From Verrucomicrobiia bacterium (GTDB lineage: Bacteria > Verrucomicrobiota > Verrucomicrobiia > Palsa-1439), in the NCBI GenBank assembly GCA_022072455.1, contig JAJVHY010000031.1, forward strand, positions 21,661 to 85,660: DNA of 64,000 nt, in the 5' to 3' direction. A model generated the notes under the pieces. It was not told the origin of the DNA and did not search any database. It worked only from the letters and a program-made list of their open reading frames with translations. How positions within the stretch are numbered: the stretch's first letter is position 1; every line of letters starts with the position of its first letter. Of this stretch, positions 51,761-60,565 are shown one piece after another. Made by a program: the position numbers and the translations under genes.

Positions 51761-53956
51761 CTATTGGGACAGTGGGGCTGCGGCCGGTTTCTCGGTTTCG
51801 AGTTTTTTGAGGCGTTCTTTCTCCAACCGGTCTTCTTTGCGCAAGATGTAGCCCGATTTCGGCAAGGCGTTGGGCCAATAATGCTCGATGCAACCGAAAT
51901 ACCACATCGAACTGATGATCGCGAGCAACACCACGATGACGATCAAGCGGTTGCGGCCCTTCTTGCTCTCGGCATACGGGTCAACCAAATCCCGTTGCGA
52001 GCCTTCCGGCAGTTTCGCAATCCCAGTTAAGGCTGCGCCGAATGGCACGTTGATTTTGGCCCTGGCGTTCACGGCCCAACCGTTCGCGTCGAGGATAGGG
52101 CCAAGATTCCGTTTCCGGAGTTTGATGTAAGCGAGAATCATCGACGGGGTCGAGATCAACAACATAATCGCGGCGATGATCAGCGGCAGTTGCCAGATCG
52201 CCATCCCCTTGAAGATGCCAAGCACATACGCCAAGGCGGTGCCAATTGCACCAAACGCCACGCCCATCGCCGCCACGGCTCCGACATCAACTTTCTTCGG
52301 TTCGGGTTTGGCCTTGTCAGCTTGGGCCGTGGCTGTTGCTGCCGCGGCCATTTTCGAATCGGACGCCGCTTCAGCCGCCGCCGCCCGCTTCGCGACTTGC
52401 TCCTCGATCAGGCGGACAAATTTCTTGTAGGGGGCCCAGAACGCTTGGCGGATGCTGATGGGGTTGTCGATGATCTTGGTAATGGTCGCGTCCCAATCGC
52501 GTCCGCGCCGGTCGTAAAACAGGCCGTTGCGCCCGACCATCAGATTATCGGAATCACCATTGGTGAAGGCGGCGACGATCTGCCGTTTTTCCCCGGTCGC
52601 CTTCCGAACGCAATCACAATAGGCCAAATACGCCCCAGCCATACCGGCCATGGTGGCGTGCTTGCCGGCGTCTTCAACCGGCAAGGTCAACTCGCAACTG
52701 CGTTGGTCGAGGTAGAGCGTCCCGGTTTGGAAGATGGCTGGTTCGCCGCGATTGTAGAAGTCAGCGAAATTCACAAAGTTCGTCAGCAACAAATACAGGT
52801 CGCGGTAGTACCGGACCAAGCGCTCCACATTGGCAATCGAGTTGGCTTCGGGTTCGAGCGCCTTGTCCTTGGCAATCAAGCCGGTAATCGTGTCCTTGGC
52901 TTTGCCGGCAAGGATGGCTTTGATGCGTTGAATCCCCAGCTTCTCAACGCTGCCGCCTGCTTTGCCGGCGGTCCACACTTCATACGCGGATAACTTGCCG
53001 GTCAGCGCGACCCATTCGGCTTCCGTAATCGCCGTCTTGCCGGGGAATAAGCCGGCAATGGCTGTAACGGCACTTTCCCAAGCTGGATTAATTCCGCCCG
53101 CGAGCGGCAGTGGCTTGCCAGGTTCGATGCGGGCCAGTGGGAATCCCGCCACTTCAGAGGCGGTAATGCTGAGGTCCTTGGCGGCCAGGTTGAGATATTC
53201 GGTTTCTTGCCGGTTGAGTGCGCCGAGGGCGCGGGCGTCGAAAGCCGCCAGCCGGCAACGAGCGAAGTAGTCGTCAACTTTCGGTTTGATGGCTCTGACC
53301 ACTGCCGCCGCGTTAGCCGTGTTTTCGCCAAACGGTAAGACTGTGGCGTCTCCCCTGGCATGCCAGGCGGCATACGCAGTCGCATCAGCGAAGAATTGGT
53401 CAAGTTTGGCCTGCGAAATACCGGGTTTGCCGCTCCGGTCAGTTTCGCTGCCGAGACACGCAATGATGTCGTTGATGACGGCTTTGGATTCATCGTCGGT
53501 GGCGGAGTCGACCGGGATGATGCCGTCGCCATTGAAATTGGTGGCCGCGAAGATTTTGGCGGTGTCAATCGTATCCGCCAATGTAATGGCCGATGCGTTT
53601 GCCTTGCCGAGGTTGCCGAGGATTTGCTTGGCGGACGCGAGGAGTGCCGGGTCTTTGATCGAAGCCAACGGGAGTTCGGCCGCGCCTTTGAGGAGTTCAT
53701 CCGGGTTGTTGAGACTGGCGCAGGCCCATTTGCACGCGGCTATAATTTCTGGAACACGCACCCGGCCGTCCTTGTCGGTATCGATCAACGCCAGCGTCTT
53801 GGCGTCGAACTCCAAGCCGGTCGTCGGGCACGCCAACGCCACCCACAATTTCTGGTTGAGTTGATCCAAGTTGGCGATGTCAGCGCCAGATGTGATTTTA
53901 ACCTGGTCGAATCCGCCTGCGCGAAAGAATTTCCATGTGTGATTGGTCGTCGTCAT
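51761..53956 (-). CDS. EF-hand-like membrane protein, unknown function
   Basis: A 731-residue protein. The N-terminal soluble part has two EF-hand-like loops, DTDKDGRVRVPE (about residues 59-70) and NFNGDGIIPVDS (about 139-150), which fit D-x-D/N-x-D/N-G. A middle region of about 350 residues has no motif. A coiled Ala- and Lys-rich segment (about 540-570) precedes membrane helices (VGAVAAMGVAFGAIGTALAY, LPLIIAAIMLLISTPSMILA, LIVIVVLLAIISSMWYF). The family is seen as long proteins in PVC bacteria; role unknown. It is divergent from the UBact-proteasome operon, with a -35-like TTGACA (54015-54010) upstream, so the two might share control. Confidence 0.75.
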   Translation of the reverse strand: MTTTNHTWKFFRAGGFDQVKITSGADIANLDQLNQKLWVALACPTTGLEFDAKTLALIDTDKDGRVRVPEIIAACKWACASLNNPDELLKGAAELPLASIKDPALLASAKQILGNLGKANASAITLADTIDTAKIFAATNFNGDGIIPVDSATDDESKAVINDIIACLGSETDRSGKPGISQAKLDQFFADATAYAAWHARGDATVLPFGENTANAAAVVRAIKPKVDDYFARCRLAAFDARALGALNRQETEYLNLAAKDLSITASEVAGFPLARIEPGKPLPLAGGINPAWESAVTAIAGLFPGKTAITEAEWVALTGKLSAYEVWTAGKAGGSVEKLGIQRIKAILAGKAKDTITGLIAKDKALEPEANSIANVERLVRYYRDLYLLLTNFVNFADFYNRGEPAIFQTGTLYLDQRSCELTLPVEDAGKHATMAGMAGAYLAYCDCVRKATGEKRQIVAAFTNGDSDNLMVGRNGLFYDRRGRDWDATITKIIDNPISIRQAFWAPYKKFVRLIEEQVAKRAAAAEAASDSKMAAAATATAQADKAKPEPKKVDVGAVAAMGVAFGAIGTALAYVLGIFKGMAIWQLPLIIAAIMLLISTPSMILAYIKLRKRNLGPILDANGWAVNARAKINVPFGAALTGIAKLPEGSQRDLVDPYAESKKGRNRLIVIVVLLAIISSMWYFGCIEHYWPNALPKSGYILRKEDRLEKERLKKLETEKPAAAPLSQ

Positions 53957-54059
53957 AATGTCCTCTGAAGCTTCTCCTTCCGGAATGTAATGGCGAGTCG
54001 CCCGGTTGATGTCAAGCCCCTATTCTCTTGAACAAACTCCCCCCGGCGTCGGTCTCAAG

Positions 54060-54088
54060 TTGCGACGGGTCGCGGCGCGCGCTATACT
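54060..54088 (+). promoter_or_regulatory. promoter of the UBact-proteasome operon
   Basis: -35 TTGCGA (54060-54065), 17-base spacer, -10 TATACT (54083-54088). The predicted start near 54095 gives a leader of about 28 bases with an AAGGAAC ribosome-binding site about 7 bases before the ATG at 54123. This would transcribe mpa through pafA. Confidence 0.65.
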
Positions 54089-54122
54089 GTGCCACGGGAA
54101 CGCAGCCAAGAAGGAACAAGCC

Positions 54123-55802
54123 ATGAGCGATCACTCGGGGTTCAAAAAACCATCATTGGGCGGCGAACACAAACTCCCCCACGACTGGCGGGAGCGGGCG
54201 GACGACTCACCGTTGGCTGTGATCGACCGGCTGATTGCCACCACTCGCGACGGTGATCCGACACGCTTTGATTTGTTCCGCCTCCGCCGGCAAGTCGAGG
54301 AACATGACCTGACTCTCGCCGAGGCGCGAACGGCCATCGAAAAAATGGATGAAGTCATCAAGAAAGTTACCGCGCCGGCCAATCGGATCGGGACGTTCCT
54401 TGGACTACCGAAGAAAGAACTCGCGCATGTTGCCGTCGGCGGACACGACTATTTCACCAACGTTGATCCGAGGATCGACGTGAAAGACTTGAAGATCGGC
54501 ACCCGTGTGCTTGTCAACGAAGCTTATGTTGTCGTCGGCGATCTGGGCTACGATAACGCCGGCCCGGTCGGCAAAATCACGGACGTGCTCAAAGACGGCC
54601 GGCTGCGGGTTGGCCAGGAACACGGCGCTCATTCGGTCATCGTCCACCGCTCAACCGACCTGATCGGTAAAGAATTGAAGAGTGGTGACGAGATCCGGAT
54701 CGACCCGGCGTTTCGTGTCGCCGTCGAGTTACTCACTTCGTCGGAGAAAAAGGATTTCTACCTTGAAGACGTGCCGGAGCTCGCATGGTCGAGCATTGGT
54801 GGACAGACCGATGCGCTGAACGCCATCAAGGATGCGATTGAGCTGCCGTTGATTCACGGTGATTTATTTGAGCGATTCAAATACGCCCAGCCGAAAGGCT
54901 TTCTCCTTCACGGCCCGCCCGGCTGCGGCAAGACGCTCATCGGCAAAGCCACCGCCTTCAATCTCACCAAAAAGTTGCGCGAGAAAACCGGTCAGGAAAT
55001 GAAAGAGTGCTTCATGCACGTCAAAGGCCCGGAGATTCTCAACATGTGGGTTGGCGAATCCGAGCGCATCGTCCGCGAAATCTTCGCCACGGCCCGCGAA
55101 AAACGCCGGCAAGGCTTCATGCCGTTTCTCTTTATTGACGAGGCTGAGTCCATTCTCGGCGTCCGCCGCGCCAGCCGGTACTCGAACATCCTCTCAACCC
55201 TCGTCCCGATGTTCTGTTCGGAAATGGACGGTATCGAATCTTTGCACGACGTCGTCATCATCCTCGCCTCGAATCGTGCCGATCTGATTGACCCGGCCAT
55301 TCTGCGCCCCGGGCGGATTGATCGCAAAATCAAGGTCAACCGGCCCGACAAGGACGGCGCCCGCGAAATTTTCAGCATTTACCTAAATGACGATCTGCCG
55401 CTCGCTGCACCGGCACAGCAATTGGTTGATAGTGCGATTAAAGCGCTGTTCAACCACCGGGACGAAAACCGGTTCCTCGAAGTTCAACTCCGCAGTGGCC
55501 GGAAAGACGTCCTCTACCGGGGCGACCTCCTCAGCGGTGCGATCATTGAAAGCATCGTCGCCCGCGCCAAAGAAATCGCCATCAAGCACAGCATCGATGC
55601 CCACAAAGAACAAGCCATCACCGAAGCCGACCTCCTCCACGCCCTCGACATGGAGTTCTCCCAAAACGACATCTTCCCGCCAACTGACATCGTGGAAGAC
55701 TGGTTGATGTTGATTGATCACGACCCCGAAAACGTCGTCAAAGTCTCCCCCATTCGCCCACAGACCGGCGCCCGCGCGAAGGGCGTCAGCGCCGTCGTTT
55801 AA
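54123..55802 (+). CDS. mpa: proteasome-associated AAA ATPase (Mpa/ARC)
   Basis: A 559-residue AAA protein that recognises tagged proteins and unfolds them into the 20S proteasome. An N-terminal helical region (about 45-85; DLFRLRRQVEEHDLTLAEAR) gives a coiled coil as in Mpa/ARC for binding the tag. It is followed by the OB fold (about 95-205), and the AAA core: Walker A GPPGCGKT (264-271), the pore-loop block GPEILNMWVGESER, Walker B FLFIDEAES, LASNRADLID and RPGRIDRKIK. The C-terminus ends GVSAVV, without the Tyr-Leu (HbYX-like) end of actinobacterial Mpa. It is the first gene of the operon; 6 bases separate it from dop. Confidence 0.95.
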   Translation: MSDHSGFKKPSLGGEHKLPHDWRERADDSPLAVIDRLIATTRDGDPTRFDLFRLRRQVEEHDLTLAEARTAIEKMDEVIKKVTAPANRIGTFLGLPKKELAHVAVGGHDYFTNVDPRIDVKDLKIGTRVLVNEAYVVVGDLGYDNAGPVGKITDVLKDGRLRVGQEHGAHSVIVHRSTDLIGKELKSGDEIRIDPAFRVAVELLTSSEKKDFYLEDVPELAWSSIGGQTDALNAIKDAIELPLIHGDLFERFKYAQPKGFLLHGPPGCGKTLIGKATAFNLTKKLREKTGQEMKECFMHVKGPEILNMWVGESERIVREIFATAREKRRQGFMPFLFIDEAESILGVRRASRYSNILSTLVPMFCSEMDGIESLHDVVIILASNRADLIDPAILRPGRIDRKIKVNRPDKDGAREIFSIYLNDDLPLAAPAQQLVDSAIKALFNHRDENRFLEVQLRSGRKDVLYRGDLLSGAIIESIVARAKEIAIKHSIDAHKEQAITEADLLHALDMEFSQNDIFPPTDIVEDWLMLIDHDPENVVKVSPIRPQTGARAKGVSAVV

Positions 55803-55808
55803 CTGGCC

Positions 55809-57344
55809 ATGCACCGCACGCTCGGCATCGAAACTGAATACGGCATCACCGTGGATGGCCGGGACGACGTGGATGTTGTCAGCGAGTCAATCGCATTGGT
55901 TCGCAGCTACACCGAAGCCGTCCCGCCGGCCGCCGACACCGAATTGAAGTGGGACTACAACCTCGAAGACCCGCACCAAGACATGCGCGGCTTCCGCGCG
56001 CCGGAACTGCTCCAGGATTTCGACGAAGCCAAATACTTCGCCCAAGACCAGCACCGGCAACTCAGCTTCCAGGAAATCAAAAGCGACCTCGTTCTCTCCA
56101 ACGGCGCCCGCTACTACAACGACCATGCCCACCCGGAATATTCGACGCCCGAATGTAAATCCCTCCGTGACATCATCGCACAAGACAAAGCCGGCGAGCG
56201 CATCGTCGAAGAATGCGTCCGCCGGCGCAACGCTCGCACCCACGACGGCGTCGTCAAAGTTTACAAAAACAATACCGACTTCATCGGCCACAGCTACGGC
56301 TGTCACGACAACTACCTGATGCAGCGGTCAATTCCGTTCGACCGCGTCATTCGTGGCCTCACGCCATTTCTTGTCACCCGCCAAATCATCGCCGGCGCCG
56401 GCAAAGTTGGAATCGAGAGCGAAAGCGGCGCAGCCGCCGGTGCATACCAAATCAGCCAGCGCGCCGATTTCTTCAGCGTCCTCGTCTCCATTGACACGAT
56501 GAACCGCCGGCCAATCATCAACACTCGCGACGAACCGCATGCCGACACCGAGAAGTACCGTCGGTTCCACGTCATTGTCGGCGATGCGAACATGAGCGAG
56601 ATCGCTGGCGCGCTCAAGATCGGCACAACCGCCCTTGTTCTCGATCTCATCGAACAGGATGCCTGTCCGCTCACCTTCGATCTGGCTGACCCGATTGCCG
56701 CGCTCAAAATCATCTCGCGTGACCCGTCGTTGAAATCCGTTGTCAAACTGACCAACGGTCGGGTTTGCACCGGCTTCGACATCCAACGCGCCTACCTCGC
56801 CGCCGCCCAACGCCATTGTGCCGGCAAAAGTCCGGACGCGGATTGGGTGTTGAAAACCTGGGAGCACATCCTCGACGATCTCGAACGCGACCCGCTGCTC
56901 TGCCGGGATCGGCTCGATTGGGTCGCCAAACAATGGCTGCTCGAAACTTTCGTCGCCGCCGAACACATTGGTTGGGATGACCCGTGGCTGCAATCCCTCG
57001 ACCTCGAATACCACAATGTGAATCGGGAAGAAGGCTTGTTTGCCGAACTTGGCCGCACCGGCGCGATGCAGCGCTTCATTACCGACGACGACATCCGGCA
57101 AGCCATCCACCACCCCCCACCCGACACGCGCGCATATTTTCGCGGAAAGTGTGTCGAAAAATTCGCCAAAGAAATGACAGCGGTTCAATGGGACGAAATC
57201 ACTTTTGGCGACAACGGTCACGAACATGTCGTGCGCCTCTTGAACGTCTTTGACGACGCCGAAGTGCAACATTTCAATGCGGCCATTGACAATGCCGCCG
57301 ACGTGGCGACATTACTGCGTGGTCTCGAACCTGATCGGAGGTAG
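55809..57344 (+). CDS. dop: deamidase/depupylase of the tag (Dop)
   Basis: A 511-residue protein of the glutamine-synthetase-like carboxylate-amine ligase fold. The N-terminus RTLGIETEYGITVDG carries the metal/ATP glutamate E8; the insert before SNGARYYNDHAHPEYSTPE is long (the Dop loop of about 40 residues) and D105 in YNDHAHPE aligns with the catalytic Asp of Dop. Further blocks are FKNN-like YKNNTDFIGHSYGCHDNYLM and LVTRQIIAGAGKVG. Dop converts the C-terminal Gln of the tag to Glu and can remove it from substrates. It is placed right before the tag gene. Confidence 0.93.
   Translation: MHRTLGIETEYGITVDGRDDVDVVSESIALVRSYTEAVPPAADTELKWDYNLEDPHQDMRGFRAPELLQDFDEAKYFAQDQHRQLSFQEIKSDLVLSNGARYYNDHAHPEYSTPECKSLRDIIAQDKAGERIVEECVRRRNARTHDGVVKVYKNNTDFIGHSYGCHDNYLMQRSIPFDRVIRGLTPFLVTRQIIAGAGKVGIESESGAAAGAYQISQRADFFSVLVSIDTMNRRPIINTRDEPHADTEKYRRFHVIVGDANMSEIAGALKIGTTALVLDLIEQDACPLTFDLADPIAALKIISRDPSLKSVVKLTNGRVCTGFDIQRAYLAAAQRHCAGKSPDADWVLKTWEHILDDLERDPLLCRDRLDWVAKQWLLETFVAAEHIGWDDPWLQSLDLEYHNVNREEGLFAELGRTGAMQRFITDDDIRQAIHHPPPDTRAYFRGKCVEKFAKEMTAVQWDEITFGDNGHEHVVRLLNVFDDAEVQHFNAAIDNAADVATLLRGLEPDRR
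57337..57341 (+). promoter_or_regulatory. ribosome-binding site of the UBact gene
   Basis: GGAGG at 57337-57341 lies 8 bases before the ATG at 57350 and overlaps the end of dop. It supports the start of the small gene and shows it is translated. Confidence 0.8.
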
Positions 57345-57349
57345 CTGAA

Positions 57350-57526
57350 ATGCCTGATCGCATCCAACGCCCAACATCACCCGCGCCGTGGGAAAAACGG
57401 GAAGTCGAAGACGGCGGCCCCAAACGTCCCGACGCCACCGTCCCCGACACCAAAGAGCTGCTGAACAAAATGCGGCGTGTCGACCCCAACCAGGCCAAAC
57501 GCTACCGGCAGCGGACCGGCCAATAA
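57350..57526 (+). CDS. ubact: UBact, Pup-like ubiquitin-like modifier
   Basis: A 58-codon gene. The protein begins MPDRIQRPTSPAPWEKREVE, is hydrophilic and lacks Cys, which suits an intrinsically disordered tag. The C-terminal part matches UBact and the Pup consensus: GGPKRPD, PDTKELLNKMRRVDPNQAKR, and the end RYRQRTGQ. It ends in G-Q, so the Gln would have to be deamidated by Dop to give a Glu before PafA can attach it through its side chain to a lysine. UBact was described from Verrucomicrobiota, Nitrospirota, Armatimonadota and other non-actinobacterial phyla. It lies between dop and prcB, as Pup does in Actinobacteria. Its short length makes it easy to miss. Confidence 0.93.
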   Translation: MPDRIQRPTSPAPWEKREVEDGGPKRPDATVPDTKELLNKMRRVDPNQAKRYRQRTGQ

Positions 57527-57531
57527 CCGGC

Positions 57532-58320
57532 ATGGATCAACCCACACTTTCGCGCGGGGACTTTCTCGCCGTTCTCAAAGCCAACGGCTACGAAATCGCG
57601 CCGCGCCTGGCCGCGGCGGCCGCAAAATTTGAAAACGCCGCCCACGGCAGCATCGCCACCGAGGGCACCACCGTCCTTGCCATCAAATACAAAGATGGCG
57701 TCCTCGTTGCCGGCGACCGGCGCGCCACCGCCGGCAACCTCGTCATGTACGAACGCGCCGAAAAAATCATCAACATCGACAATCGCTCCATCCTCGCAAT
57801 TGCCGGTGTGCCTGCAGTCGCGTTCGAGATGGCGCGCGTGCTCGAACACAGTTTCAAGTATTACCAACGCAGCCAGCTGCAACCGATGAGCACCGCCGGC
57901 AAAGTCCGCTCCCTCTCGAAGCTGCTCAAAGAAAATTTACCGCTCACACTCCAAGGCGTCGGCATGGTGGTCCCGCTGTTCGCGACGTACGATGAAACCG
58001 GCAAAGTCTATTTCTATGACGCGCTTGGCGCGCAATTTGAAGGCGTCGACTTTGCCGCAAGCGGCTCCGGGTCACTGGCCGTCCGCAGCGTGCTGCATTA
58101 CCTCAACACCTATGGCGGCAAACCACTCGTCCGCTACAACGAAAACGAAATCGTCGTCCTCGCCCTCCGCGTCCTCGACACCGCCGCCACCAGCGACACC
58201 GCCACGAGCGGCTACAACCCGAAATCGAACATCTTCCCGACTGTCCGCCTTGTCACCGGCGACGGCATCCACGAAATCCCCGAAACCGACTTGGCGAAAG
58301 CCTACCGGAGTGAGGCATGA
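57532..58320 (+). CDS. prcB: proteasome subunit beta
   Basis: A 262-residue N-terminal-nucleophile hydrolase. A 45-residue propeptide ends in ATEG; cleavage before T46 exposes the catalytic Thr. Relative to that Thr1 the family residues D17 (in AGDRRATAGN) and K33 (in YERAEKI) are both present. The rest (SILAIAGVPAVAFEMARVLE, YDALGAQFEGVDFAASGSGS) is normal for beta. The ATG at 57532 is five bases after the UBact stop; the frame is open further upstream, but that part is out of frame with UBact and spurious. It forms the proteolytic ring of the 20S core. Confidence 0.95.
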   Translation: MDQPTLSRGDFLAVLKANGYEIAPRLAAAAAKFENAAHGSIATEGTTVLAIKYKDGVLVAGDRRATAGNLVMYERAEKIINIDNRSILAIAGVPAVAFEMARVLEHSFKYYQRSQLQPMSTAGKVRSLSKLLKENLPLTLQGVGMVVPLFATYDETGKVYFYDALGAQFEGVDFAASGSGSLAVRSVLHYLNTYGGKPLVRYNENEIVVLALRVLDTAATSDTATSGYNPKSNIFPTVRLVTGDGIHEIPETDLAKAYRSEA

Positions 58321-59087
58321 TCGAAGAACCTTATCGCTGGGTCGAAGCCGTCGCCAATCGGCGCGAATACGTGGAAGACCAACTCCGCCGCGGCAGTCCC
58401 ATCGTGCTGCTCAATTATTCCGATGGCCTGCTTGTGCTCACGGTCAGCCGCGAAACCCGGAAAGTTTTTGAAATCTACGACCGCATCGGTTTTGCCGCTC
58501 TCGGCCACCCGGCCGACATCGAACGCATGCGCCTGGCCGCCATTGACCTCGCGCACGTTGAAGGTTTCAACCGCGCCGTTGAAGACGTCTCACTCCGCCG
58601 GTTGGTCAATTACGGACTGAGTCCCGCCCTGAAGACCGCTTTCGAGCAAGTCTTCTCTGCACCGTTCATTGTGAAAATGTTGCTCGCCGAACTCGGCACC
58701 AACGCCGCGGACGACCTGATCGTGAAACTCGATTACGACGGCTCGCTCGCCCGCAGCGAGATCGAGTTGAAAGAACCCTTCGATGTCCTAGCCGGGTCAG
58801 CGAAGGCCGAAGAGGCGATGCTCAACTACCTCGTCGAACACAACAGCAACCCACGCCGGTCAATTGAGGACGCCATTCGCCTCGCCGCCCAAACGTGGGC
58901 CGTTGGCTTGAATGCGCTCGACCAAAAAGACGACCCACCGGCGGCAACTGATCTCGCCAAACTGCTCCGTGAACATTTGAAAACCCGGCATGTCGAAGCC
59001 GCCGTCCTCGACCGCACCCGCCCGGCGACAAACCGCTTCCGGTTACTCGACGAGAAAGAAATACGCTCCGCGCTCAAAGACCTATGA
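58317..59087 (+). CDS. prcA: proteasome subunit alpha
   Basis: A 256-residue alpha-type subunit starting inside the prcB stop (ATGA). It lacks the catalytic Thr; the family pattern is IVLLNYSDGLLVLTVSRETR, EIYDRIGFAALGHPADIERM, SAPFIVKMLLAELG, and a C-terminal helical part. It forms the outer rings and the gate of the 20S core, to which Mpa docks. Length is normal. Confidence 0.93.
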   Translation: MIEEPYRWVEAVANRREYVEDQLRRGSPIVLLNYSDGLLVLTVSRETRKVFEIYDRIGFAALGHPADIERMRLAAIDLAHVEGFNRAVEDVSLRRLVNYGLSPALKTAFEQVFSAPFIVKMLLAELGTNAADDLIVKLDYDGSLARSEIELKEPFDVLAGSAKAEEAMLNYLVEHNSNPRRSIEDAIRLAAQTWAVGLNALDQKDDPPAATDLAKLLREHLKTRHVEAAVLDRTRPATNRFRLLDEKEIRSALKDL

Positions 59088-60511
59088 ACCGCATCGTCGG
59101 GCTTGAGACCGAGTACGGCTGTCTGGTGCAAGCTGACGACCGCCTCGGCGGCCCCGACGCGTATCCAATCCGCGTCAAAAACCACCTCTTCAAAATCGCG
59201 CGGATGGGTGCAATCGACCTGCACTACCGCGACTATGAAGAACCGCCCGGCAACGGCGGTTTCCTCCTCAACGGCGGCCGCCTTTACCTCGACATGGGGC
59301 ACCTCGAGTTTTCCACACCGGAATGCGTCAGCCTCCGCGATATCGTCGCCTTTGACCGCGCCGGCGACTATCTCCTCCATGAGACACTCGAGAACTTGGG
59401 CGTCGCCGACAAGGTTTCCTTCCTCAAAAACAACATCGATCATCACACCGGCGCGACCTTCGGGTGCCATGAAAACTATTCCATGAAACGCAGCGCCCAA
59501 TTCACGCCGCCGATTCTCAGCGCGTTGCTCTCATTCCTCGCCACCCGACAAATCTTTACCGGCGCCGGCCGTGTCGGCCAAGCCAATCCCCTCGCTTTCG
59601 AATTCGAGTCCCACCGCGGTCAACCGCCTGTCCCATTCCAACTCTCCCAGCGCGCCGACCACATCGTCAACGACATCTACCAATGGGTGCAATTCAACCG
59701 CGCCATCATCAACGCCCGGGACGAGCCCCTCGCTGATTACCGGAAATATCGCCGCCTCCACCTCCTCATCGGCGACTCCAACATGAACGAATTTGCCACC
59801 GCGCTGAAGCTGGGCACGACTGCCTTGATTCTCGATTTGCTGGAGGAAGGCATCCTCCCCAAACGCGTCGGCCTCCTCGATCCAGTCCAATCCACCCGCG
59901 AAATTTCCCGCGACCAATCCTACCGGTGGCTCACCCGCCTCGAAAACGGCCAAACCCGCACCGCCCTCGAAATCCAACAAGCCTTCCTCGCCCTTGCCCG
60001 GCACTACCTCGCCGGGCAGAGTGAAGAAAACGATTGGATCATCCGCGAATGGTCCGCCGTCCTCGACGGTCTCGAGCGCGACCCCTTGTCCCAAATCGGC
60101 AAGATTGACTGGGTCGCCAAAAAATGGCTGCTCCAAACCTTCTGCGAAACCGAGCATCTCACTTGGGCCGACCCGTGGCTTCAATCCCTCGACCTCGAAT
60201 ACCACAACCTCCACCCCCAACGCGGCCTCTACTTCGCCCTCGTCAACGAAGGCCGCATCCAACCCCTCGTCAGTCCCGAACGCACCATCTTCTGCACCGC
60301 CAATCCACCCGCCAACACCCGCGCCGCCGCCCGCGGCCTCGCCGTCCGCTACTTCCGCGAACAAGCCGCCAACTACATCATCAACTGGGACTCCGTCGCC
60401 ATCGAAGGCCGTGATCCGCTCATCATGAACAATCCATTCCACCCCTACCGGGACGAGATCACCCAACTCCTCACCTTCGCCGATGACGCGCCGACTGGAA
60501 TTGGAGGTTGA
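59084..60511 (+). CDS. pafA: tag-protein ligase (PafA)
   Basis: A 475-residue homologue of Dop. It has NRIVGLETEYGCLVQ (E8), a short loop compared with Dop, then LNGGRLYLDMGHLEFSTPE with the catalytic Asp D70 at the position of the Asp in PafA, FLKNNIDHHTGATFGCHENY and LATRQIFTGAGRVG. The absence of the long Dop loop and the YLDMG form indicate a ligase rather than a deamidase. It uses ATP to couple the tag's Glu to substrate lysines. It starts in the prcA stop codon (ATGA). It is the last gene of the operon. Confidence 0.92.
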   Translation: MNRIVGLETEYGCLVQADDRLGGPDAYPIRVKNHLFKIARMGAIDLHYRDYEEPPGNGGFLLNGGRLYLDMGHLEFSTPECVSLRDIVAFDRAGDYLLHETLENLGVADKVSFLKNNIDHHTGATFGCHENYSMKRSAQFTPPILSALLSFLATRQIFTGAGRVGQANPLAFEFESHRGQPPVPFQLSQRADHIVNDIYQWVQFNRAIINARDEPLADYRKYRRLHLLIGDSNMNEFATALKLGTTALILDLLEEGILPKRVGLLDPVQSTREISRDQSYRWLTRLENGQTRTALEIQQAFLALARHYLAGQSEENDWIIREWSAVLDGLERDPLSQIGKIDWVAKKWLLQTFCETEHLTWADPWLQSLDLEYHNLHPQRGLYFALVNEGRIQPLVSPERTIFCTANPPANTRAAARGLAVRYFREQAANYIINWDSVAIEGRDPLIMNNPFHPYRDEITQLLTFADDAPTGIGG

Positions 60512-60565
60512 CAGTTACCGTTTCTCAGTATTCTTTCTTTGTCACAACGTAAAAGGAGCTTCCGT

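Noticed and set aside
57388..57531. Upstream extension of prcB
   Set aside because: It overlaps the UBact gene in another frame, is Arg/Pro-rich and would lengthen the propeptide; ATG at 57532 gives a normal beta subunit.
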